From a bacterium (GTDB taxonomy: Bacteria; Patescibacteriota; Minisyncoccia; Minisyncoccales; JAGGSE01): 8,865 nt of DNA. The notes under the pieces were generated by a model that worked only from the letters and a program-made list of their open reading frames with translations, was not told where the DNA came from and searched no databases. Shown piece after piece: positions 4,951-8,865 of the stretch. The stretch's first letter is position 1. Each line of letters begins with the position of its first letter. The stretch covers positions 1 to 8,865 of the forward strand of contig JAGGSE010000174.1 of the NCBI GenBank assembly GCA_021159225.1, given 5' to 3'. The translations under genes and the position numbers were made by a program.

Positions 4951-5157
4951 TCACCTTTCTGTTTTGTCTAATAACTCGTTTACCCACTTAAATCTCTCTT
5001 TAAACTCTTTCCACTTTTTGGATTCTTTCTTGGGTTTAGTTTCAGTTTTAGTTTCTGGTTTAGTTTCAGTTTTAGCTTCGGTTTTAATTTTACGTTCAGT
5101 TTTGATAGACAATCTGATTATACCTGACCTACGTAAGTAGTATAATTGCCTAATCAT
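4951..5157 (-). CDS. Lys/Thr/Glu repeat protein (68 aa)
   Basis: The function is not known. The first 20 residues are hydrophobic-basic (MIRQLYYLRRSGIIRLSIKT). The middle is a low-complexity, probably disordered run of TETK-type repeats (EAKTETKPETKTETKPKKES), encoded by a 24-bp tandem repeat. The end is an amphipathic helix (KKWKEFKERFKWVNELLDKT). ATG at 5157 overlaps the previous stop in the sequence ATGA and has no SD, so expression would depend on translational coupling. A TTG at codon 16 with a weak AGGTCAGG upstream is a less likely start. The strong repeat and the missing SD make this one of the less certain genes here. Confidence 0.5.
   Translation of the reverse strand: MIRQLYYLRRSGIIRLSIKTERKIKTEAKTETKPETKTETKPKKESKKWKEFKERFKWVNELLDKTER
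5033..5080. repeat. 24-bp tandem repeat, two units, within a coding region
   Basis: Units at 5033-5056 and 5057-5080 share GGTTTAGTTTCAGTTTTAG exactly and differ at only a few later bases; a decayed third unit follows to about 5100. A 12-bp sub-period is visible. It encodes the KPETKTET-type residues of the 68-aa protein. Replication slippage is the likely origin. Confidence 0.75.
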
Positions 5158-5426
5158 TTTTTAGACGATTCAATTCTTTTTTTGACTATTTCAATAAGCT
5201 GATCTAACTCGACTGCTACGTTTCTTTCCCACTGTTCCGCTATTTCACTCAAAAGATATTGTTCCATCACTTTATCATCTACGTTCTCTACTTTGGTTAT
5301 GAATGCTTCGAAGTGTATAGGATCAAATGTTACCGTTATTTGAACTACCCCTTTGTCAACAGTTACTGTCACTTCCCTTGCTTTACTTAAATCTACTACT
5401 CTTACGTCGTGATACAACCTCATCAT
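5154..5426 (-). CDS. Hypothetical alpha/beta protein (90 aa)
   Basis: I do not recognise this protein. The N-terminal half is made of beta strands (YHDVRVVDLSKAREVTVTVD, then VVQITVTF). The C-terminal half is two helices (KVMEQYLLSEIAEQWERNVA, then ELDQLIEIVKKRIES), a common small-protein plan for binding a partner. There are no Cys residues and no membrane segment. The start overlaps the stop of the ASCH-like gene in ATGATGA, with GGGGGTGAG just before it; the ATG at 5426 or the one at 5423 could be used. The tight overlaps on both sides place it firmly in the operon. Confidence 0.65.
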   Translation of the reverse strand: MMRLYHDVRVVDLSKAREVTVTVDKGVVQITVTFDPIHFEAFITKVENVDDKVMEQYLLSEIAEQWERNVAVELDQLIEIVKKRIESSKK

Positions 5427-5839
5427 CTCACCCCCATATCTAACTTAACTAACGTTTCTAACAATTCGTCTTTTTCATACTCCAGCTCTTCAACCTTTAC
5501 ATGAAAGAGTTGTAGAAAAACTGGTATTCTTTTATTTACTGTAATAACTGCTTTTATCCAGTCTTTAACCGTTTTGAATCCACTTTTATCTACGAATTCG
5601 CTTAAATCAACTACTGTTTTATCTGTTTTAATTACTTTCCATTCTCCTAATTTTGCTACACTGCCTACTAATCTTTTAGTTCCTTTTCCTACTTTTACGT
5701 CTTTGTAGTATATTACGACTTTAATTTCGTCAACAGTCTTTCGTTTGTTTGGTCTTATCGTGTAAACTTCCCCGTTCTCTATTAGATACTTAATCGGTTC
5801 AAAAATAGAAAAAGTAATCTTTGCACGACCTCTACCCAT
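5423..5839 (-). CDS. ASCH-like domain protein (138 aa)
   Basis: This is probably a nucleic-acid-binding protein of the ASCH/PUA-like superfamily, which is common in phages and archaea. Visible pattern: an N-terminal strand and helix (ITFSIFEPIKYLIENG) leading into the family-like YTIRP at 26-30; a strand VVIYY at 41-45; a second sheet section (LVGSVAKLGEWKVI); then DLSEFVDKSGFKTVKDWIKA at about 78-97, whose GF-x-(T/S)-x-x-D/E-x turn is typical of ASCH proteins; and a final strand (QLFHVKVEEL). Start: ATG at 5839 has GGGGG seven bases upstream, right after the stop of the DUF932-like gene. The longer frame to 5962 would overlap that gene by over 100 bases and is rejected. Some ASCH proteins cleave or bind RNA; that role here is inference. 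Confidence 0.55.
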   Translation of the reverse strand: MGRGRAKITFSIFEPIKYLIENGEVYTIRPNKRKTVDEIKVVIYYKDVKVGKGTKRLVGSVAKLGEWKVIKTDKTVVDLSEFVDKSGFKTVKDWIKAVITVNKRIPVFLQLFHVKVEELEYEKDELLETLVKLDMGVR

Positions 5840-5850
5840 AACTATACCCC

Positions 5851-6699
5851 CTACCTTACTAATATTGTCGATACTTTGTTTAACATTTCGAACTTCTTCG
5901 TATAATCTCTTGATCTCGAATGATGGGTTATGTATTCTGTAAATACGTTGTAAGTTGTCCACTTTTCCATCTGAACGTCCTTTAGCTCTTCTTTTAGTTT
6001 CATTAAGTCTTCTTTCTTCTTCTTTGCTATTTTGTATTTGTGGTATTGTAATCCAAAGTCTGTAATTCCCGTTTTTTGTTGTATTAATTGTATTACTTTC
6101 ATTTCTGCTGACTTACTTAGTTTTAATCCGTCGAGTATGACAAATACATCCACTATACTTATTTTTTCGTCTGCTAACGCTTTAATCAAATCAGCTATGT
6201 TTTGTAGTGAATCTATGATTTCTATTACTGCCTCTTTTACCTTTGTTAAGTTGATTCCTACGCTAACTTTGAAGTGTCTCTTTACTATTTTAAGTATCTC
6301 ACGACCTAATACCATTTGATTAAGACACCCAAAGTTCATTCCGTATCCCAATACACCTATTCCAAAGCTTTTATCGTAACTGTTAGTTACCATTATTCCA
6401 AAGCCTACGTCGTCTTCTTTGATTACGTCCTCGAACAGTAGTAGTCTATAAAACATGTTTGCATATCTATGACCGAAATCGATGTCTATTGCTATTGGTT
6501 CTATTCTCATTTCGTTTAATGCTTCATCTACTGTTTCTATAACGTCTTTATGTTGAACTAACTCATAGTTTTTGTTAACTATCGAATATAGGTATCCAGA
6601 TTCGCTACATATCGCCTTTAGGTGGTTTATCTCTTTCCAACTGTTTCCTACTTTAATTCCAATAGGTCTCTCAACTGCTTTAGGTATTTCAAACTCCAT
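5851..6699 (-). CDS. DUF932-type phage/plasmid protein (282 aa)
   Basis: The fold and landmarks match the DUF932 (phage/plasmid-like TIGR03299) family, widespread on mobile elements but of unknown biochemical role. Visible: a typical YELVQHKDVIETVDEAL at 45-61 (family: Y-x-V-V-Q-H-x-E-v); the central section F-x-R-L-L-L-F at 83-89; the conserved middle VTNSYDKSFGIGVLGYGMNF at 104-123, followed by C125-L-N-Q; and a helical C-terminal half containing KRHFKVSVGINLTKVKEAVI and a basic coiled stretch (KYKIAKKKKEDLMKLKEELK). The length of 282 is normal for the family. The start is excellent: GGAGG seven bases before ATG. An oligo-T tract lies just upstream, so it may head its own transcript. Neighbouring recombination-type genes fit a role in element DNA metabolism. 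Confidence 0.75.
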   Translation of the reverse strand: MEFEIPKAVERPIGIKVGNSWKEINHLKAICSESGYLYSIVNKNYELVQHKDVIETVDEALNEMRIEPIAIDIDFGHRYANMFYRLLLFEDVIKEDDVGFGIMVTNSYDKSFGIGVLGYGMNFGCLNQMVLGREILKIVKRHFKVSVGINLTKVKEAVIEIIDSLQNIADLIKALADEKISIVDVFVILDGLKLSKSAEMKVIQLIQQKTGITDFGLQYHKYKIAKKKKEDLMKLKEELKDVQMEKWTTYNVFTEYITHHSRSRDYTKKFEMLNKVSTILVR

Positions 6700-6714
6700 T
6701 CCACCACCTCCTCT

Positions 6715-6743
6715 AAAAAGAAACAGAAAAAATCTAAAAAAAA
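6715..6743 (-). terminator. Internal oligo-T tract, possible operon boundary
   Basis: After the stop of the gene at 6752-6955, the transcribed strand shows T8 (6736-6743), T6 (6727-6732) and T5 (6715-6719) within 30 bases, the form of an archaeal intrinsic terminator. It is in the largest true gap of the gene array and could separate an upstream unit from the DUF932-to-left unit, or give partial read-through. Confidence 0.45.
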
Positions 6744-6745
6744 CA

Positions 6746-6756
6746 GTTAATTTAAC
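6746..6756. promoter_or_regulatory. Palindrome with TATA-like core
   Basis: GTTAATTTAAC is a perfect odd-length palindrome at the stop codon of the zinc-ribbon gene. On the minus strand it reads GTTAAATTAAC, whose TTAAATTA could serve as an archaeal TATA box for a transcript beginning about 25 bases later and carrying the DUF932 gene. No clear BRE is seen, so this is tentative. Confidence 0.25.
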
Positions 6757-6955
6757 GTTCTGAAAAGTCGTAGTCTGGATTGAATTCTGGATCGAATATT
6801 TCGTTGCTTAGTCCTGTTATGATCTCATAACCACAGTTTGGACAGTAGAACAAATCACCTCTAAAGTATCCTTGATAGTATCCGTATCTTACTGTTACTC
6901 CGTTCTTTTTACACTTTAGAATACTTCCACACTTGGCACAAATCATTAAAGTCAT
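6752..6955 (-). CDS. Zinc-ribbon protein (67 aa)
   Basis: A classic small zinc ribbon: C6-x2-C9-G and C38-x2-C41-G, 28 residues apart, bracket an aromatic stretch (VTVRYGYYQGYFRGDLFY). The tail is acidic (EIFDPEFNPDYDFSER). Such stand-alone ribbons in archaeal elements usually bind nucleic acid or a transcription factor; the partner is unknown. The start is ATG at 6955 with AAGGTGAT seven bases (from AGG) upstream, an SD directly after the stop of the 36-residue gene. A second Met at residue 4 is possible. It is followed by an oligo-T tract. Confidence 0.75.
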   Translation of the reverse strand: MTLMICAKCGSILKCKKNGVTVRYGYYQGYFRGDLFYCPNCGYEIITGLSNEIFDPEFNPDYDFSER

Positions 6956-6964
6956 CGTATCACC

Positions 6965-7075
6965 TTATTCTTCCTTCGTTTCTCTTTCTATCTCTTTTCC
7001 AAGTTCAGTCATCACATCGAGTATCGATTCTATTTTCTGTATCTCAAGACCTGTTCTTTCTCTTAGGTTACTCAT
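6965..7075 (-). CDS. Helical micro-protein (36 aa)
   Basis: Reads from ATG at 7075 to TAA at 6965. The product (MSNLRERTGLEIQKIESILD, then MTELGKEIERETKEE) is predicted to be one amphipathic, charged helix, perhaps a coiled-coil partner or small inhibitor. Support for a real gene: a good SD (GAGAGGTGAT) ten bases before the ATG, codon use like the neighbours, and an exact fit into the gap, with its stop followed at once by the SD of the zinc ribbon. No family is recognised. Confidence 0.6.
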   Translation of the reverse strand: MSNLRERTGLEIQKIESILDVMTELGKEIERETKEE

Positions 7076-7096
7076 AACTACATCACCTCTCTTCTT

Positions 7097-7228
7097 TTAC
7101 TTCCAATATCCAGCAAATACGTATCTTTTACTTCTTATCTTCCAAATCCACTTCCTACCACAAGAACAATAAAAAACAAAAGGAGTTTTAGTAGGATAAG
7201 GTAACCTTCTCCCACAATGACAGAACAT
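7097..7228 (-). CDS. CxC/CxC zinc mini-protein (43 aa)
   Basis: Reads from ATG at 7228 to TAA at 7097. C3-H-C5-G and C21-S-C23-G are two matched CxCG knuckles 15 residues apart, followed by a basic aromatic tail (RKWIWKIRSKRYVFAGYWK). This is a minimal zinc ribbon with CxC in place of the usual CxxC. The start follows the previous stop by six bases with a short AAAGGA. The symmetric Cys pairs and the fit between neighbours argue that it is real. It may bind nucleic acid; the function is unknown. Confidence 0.65.
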   Translation of the reverse strand: MFCHCGRRLPYPTKTPFVFYCSCGRKWIWKIRSKRYVFAGYWK

Positions 7229-7234
7229 AGTCCT

Positions 7235-7648
7235 TTAATCTACTTTAACTCCTCCGAGTTCCTCTTGAGCTATTTCACTAACTATATTACCCAGATACTC
7301 TGCTTCTTGTAGCATTATTGCACCAAACACCGCCATCAATGTTTCCCAGAATACCATTTTTGCGTGTAATGAGTTATCTACCGAGTCTTCGTATTCTTTG
7401 TAAACTTCTACTATTTTGCCTATCATTTTTTTGCTTAACTCTTTTACATCGTTGTCGAATTTTTCACGGTTTTCTCGTATTTTAGGTGAATGGGATACCA
7501 GCACATCATACGTTTCCATGTTGCTTAGCACCAACTCACCTATCTCTTTCAGTTTGTAACTAATAGTATTAAATACTAGCACTGAAACAACTTTACCGCA
7601 TTCTTCATCTATATCCACACTTATTGTTTCCGACTCAAAATTCCCCAT
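7235..7648 (-). CDS. Hypothetical helical protein (137 aa)
   Basis: I do not recognise this protein. It is acidic at the N-terminus (MGNFESETISVDIDEECGKV) and then almost wholly helical, with two or three long amphipathic helices (FDNDVKELSKKMIGKIVEVY, then KEYEDSVD) and a hydrophobic helix near the end (MVFWETLMAVFGAIM). That last helix could be a buried helix of a bundle or a weak membrane anchor; no signal peptide is seen. The start overlaps the previous stop in TAATG and has GGGG seven bases upstream, so translation is probably coupled. Confidence 0.65.
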   Translation of the reverse strand: MGNFESETISVDIDEECGKVVSVLVFNTISYKLKEIGELVLSNMETYDVLVSHSPKIRENREKFDNDVKELSKKMIGKIVEVYKEYEDSVDNSLHAKMVFWETLMAVFGAIMLQEAEYLGNIVSEIAQEELGGVKVD

Positions 7649-8061
7649 TATTTCACCCCCAACTCCTTTTTTATAAATTCTACTACTTTACCTGAGTCTT
7701 CACTTCTGTAAACGATAACCTCACGAATTCTATCTGCTCTCTCGTCATACATTCTTTTCCAGACTACGTATATGTCCCTAGAATACTTAACTACAAATTT
7801 TCCCAAGTCTATTTCGATTCCCGTTTTATCCAAGTTACGAATTCTATCCATAGCCGTCTTTAAGTCGTATATCAGTCCTCTAAAGAATACTTCCTCTCCT
7901 CTTAAGTCAGTTACTAACAACGATACTCCGTTCTCAATGAAATCAGCTTTTATTTCGTATTTTTTTGTTCTTAGTCTTCTTTTTATTACTGCCTTTACTA
8001 CTGTTTCTTCGTTTATTCCCAGAAGCTCTTTTAGGTAGTTCATATTTTTGTTTACTATCAT
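7648..8061 (-). CDS. Hypothetical alpha/beta protein (137 aa)
   Basis: I do not recognise this protein. A helical start (MNYLKELLGINEETVVKAVI) and a basic strand (RRLRTKKYEIKADFI) are followed by alternating strands and helices (VSLLVTDLRGEEVFFRGLIY; FVVKYSRDIYVVWKRM; DSGKVVEFIKKELGVK), suggesting a compact alpha/beta fold with a basic face. Start: ATG at 8061 has GGGGG seven bases upstream; ATG at 8043 is weaker, and the longer frame to 8112 has no SD. The first 119 bases overlap another frame, that of the gene at 7943-8299. Confidence 0.6.
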   Translation of the reverse strand: MIVNKNMNYLKELLGINEETVVKAVIKRRLRTKKYEIKADFIENGVSLLVTDLRGEEVFFRGLIYDLKTAMDRIRNLDKTGIEIDLGKFVVKYSRDIYVVWKRMYDERADRIREVIVYRSEDSGKVVEFIKKELGVK

Positions 8062-8299
8062 TCCTAAACCCCCACTCCACAAGTTTATTCCACAGGATCT
8101 CAAACAAATCATCCCTAATTTTATTTACATCGACTTTTCTCCCACAATGTTTACAGACCAAGTATTTTCCTCTTAATACGTTTGTTAGTCTTCCCGACTC
8201 ATCTTCTTCTATGTCTATTTCGAATTCTATTGTATAGTTGACTTCATCGTCCTTCAGTAGATAATTTCTACACCCCATACACTTTATTTTGGTCGTCAT
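7943..8299 (-). CDS. Zinc-ribbon protein with basic overlapping tail (118 aa)
   Basis: Residues 7-53 form a zinc ribbon: C7-x2-C10 and C49-x2-C52-G, with an acidic beta section between (IEFEIDIEEDES). A helix follows (KIRDDLFEILWNKLVEWGF, about 59-78). From about residue 80 on, the protein is a low-complexity basic tail (KRRNSSKGSNKKKTKNKK) read from the same DNA as the first 119 bases of the next gene in another frame. The natural end may once have been near residue 80, with a lost stop or a frameshift giving the tail. The start ATG has no SD and follows an oligo-T run by three bases, so a leaderless transcript is possible. The function is unknown; the basic tail may bind nucleic acid. Confidence 0.6.
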   Translation of the reverse strand: MTTKIKCMGCRNYLLKDDEVNYTIEFEIDIEEDESGRLTNVLRGKYLVCKHCGRKVDVNKIRDDLFEILWNKLVEWGFRNDSKQKYELPKRASGNKRRNSSKGSNKKKTKNKKIRNKS

Positions 8300-8302
8300 A
8301 GT

Positions 8303-8309
8303 AAAAAAA
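8303..8309 (-). terminator. T7 run after the Glu-tail gene
   Basis: The minus strand shows CCC then T7 six bases after the TAA of the gene at 8315-8865 and just before the ATG of the zinc-ribbon gene. It may be an archaeal oligo-T terminator. The sequence CCTATAATT just upstream is a weak TATA-like candidate for a fresh transcript. With one short run the support is modest. Confidence 0.3.
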
Positions 8310-8314
8310 GGGAA

Positions 8315-8865
8315 TTATAGGTATTCTTCCTCTTCTTCTTCCTCTTCCTCCTCTTCCTCTTCCTCCTCAATCTCCTCTTCTTCCTCTGTTTCCTCTTCCT
8401 CCTCTGCTTCCTTTATTTCCTTCTCCAACTGTTCCATTTCCTCTCCAAATACCTCTTCGTAAGCCTCGTTGTCTTCCATGCCTTTAAGTATTAACTTCCA
8501 GACCTTTCTGAAGTTCTTTACTTTGTCTCTAACTATCTCCTTTGTTATTCCGTATAATTCAAATGCGTCCTCTGGTATTACTTGAATCGGAATTGTAATC
8601 TGTGCGTCTAAGTTAAGTTGTTCAGCTTCTCTATCTGTAATCTCCACGTTAGCTATGTTCATTAGGTAGTCTTTGACTGTCATTTTCCTGAATAGAAATA
8701 CTGGTTTCGTTAGGTTCTTTTTGAAACTGTCAAATGTTTTCGTATTTATCCCAAGTTTCTTACATGCATGTGCTAAGACTCCCTTTCTACTCTTCTTAGA
8801 AGTTGTGGACATGTCGATGAATACGTGTTGTAGTCTCCAGTTTCTGTCGATCGGTGCTATTACCA
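8315..8865 (-). CDS. 5'-partial protein with poly-Glu C-terminal tail
   Basis: The frame is open to the right edge. Upstream of the first Met (8812) the codons read VIAPIDRNWRLQHVFID with no stop, and that ATG has no SD, so the true start lies outside the window. The visible 182 residues contain a mixed globular part (GVLAHACKKLGINTKTF; KPVFLFRKMTVKDYLMNIA; ITIPIQVIPEDAFELYGITK) and a long helix (IVRDKVKNFRKVWKLILK). The last 50 residues are almost all Glu and end in EEEYL. The tail is encoded by a 45-base pure pyrimidine run on the + strand. An acidic tail like this can mimic DNA or bind basic partners; which applies is unknown. I do not recognise the family. Confidence 0.7.
   Translation of the reverse strand, partial: VIAPIDRNWRLQHVFIDMSTTSKKSRKGVLAHACKKLGINTKTFDSFKKNLTKPVFLFRKMTVKDYLMNIANVEITDREAEQLNLDAQITIPIQVIPEDAFELYGITKEIVRDKVKNFRKVWKLILKGMEDNEAYEEVFGEEMEQLEKEIKEAEEEEETEEEEEIEEEEEEEEEEEEEEEYL
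8324..8368. repeat. 45-base homopyrimidine tract
   Basis: Only C and T occur on the + strand over these 45 bases, in CTT/CCT triplets (GAG/GAA on the coding strand). It encodes part of the poly-Glu tail. It could form triplex DNA under negative supercoiling and is prone to slippage, so tail length may vary between isolates. Confidence 0.7.

Noticed and set aside
5033..5080. Relation between the 24-bp coding repeat and the 24-bp units at 341-412
   Set aside because: The period is the same but the sequences are unrelated, and the coding repeat is explained by an eight-codon slippage unit.
5840..5962. N-terminal extension of the ASCH-like gene up to 5962
   Set aside because: It would overlap the DUF932 gene by over 100 bases and has no SD, whereas the ATG at 5839 has GGGGG at the usual distance right after the previous stop.
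8062..8112. N-terminal extension of the gene at 7648-8061 to 8112
   Set aside because: There is no SD at 8112, and the added residues look like a shadow of the zinc-ribbon gene. The ATG at 8061 has a good SD.

Overview
This window looks like part of an archaeal mobile element (virus, plasmid or integrated element), probably from a thermophilic euryarchaeon. The evidence is: AT-rich DNA; Lys/Glu/Ile-rich proteins; long Shine-Dalgarno (SD) sequences of the GGAGGTGAT type before most genes; an MCM-like AAA+ core; AbrB-like folds; many tiny Cys-rich proteins; and oligo-T tracts where hairpin terminators would be expected in bacteria. The host genus cannot be named from the sequence. No tRNA, rRNA, CRISPR array, transposase, integrase or virion structural gene was recognised.

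Layout. All 20 genes lie on the minus strand and read from right to left, most of them overlapping or separated by fewer than 20 bases, as in one long operon entering from beyond the right edge. In order of transcription they are: a 5'-partial protein with a poly-Glu tail (8315-8865); a zinc-ribbon protein with a long out-of-frame overlap into the next gene (7943-8299); two unknown proteins (7648-8061, 7235-7648); a 43-residue CxC/CxC zinc mini-protein (7097-7228); a 36-residue helical peptide (6965-7075); a zinc ribbon (6752-6955); an oligo-T tract (6715-6743); a DUF932-type phage/plasmid protein (5851-6699); an ASCH-like protein (5423-5839); two small unknown proteins (5154-5426, 4951-5157); two Cys-knuckle proteins (4491-4946, 4285-4476); a small protein with a good SD but no standard start codon (3980-4270); a RecA-like P-loop ATPase (3179-3970); a protein with two AbrB-like modules (2681-3172); an unknown acidic-tailed protein (2357-2656); a degenerate MCM-like AAA+ protein with a C-terminal winged helix (1360-2376); and four very small proteins (1129-1329, 994-1122, 763-987, 514-741), one a winged-helix DNA-binding candidate and two of them Cys-rich.

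The left 513 bases hold no convincing gene but are highly structured. There are two copies of a 15-bp element containing a 10-bp palindrome, three inverted-repeat units at exact 24-bp spacing, and two identical 20-nt A-rich blocks 96 bp (4 x 24) apart that bracket them. This could be a replication origin or partition/operator region next to the replication genes. The A-rich blocks read as T7 runs in the transcribed direction and could also be the operon's terminators.

Working model (inference): the window is the DNA-metabolism and regulation half of the element. A RecA-like ATPase, a DUF932 protein and a helicase-like AAA+ factor may handle replication or recombination. The AbrB-like, winged-helix and zinc proteins may regulate it. 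The structured left region may be the site they act on.
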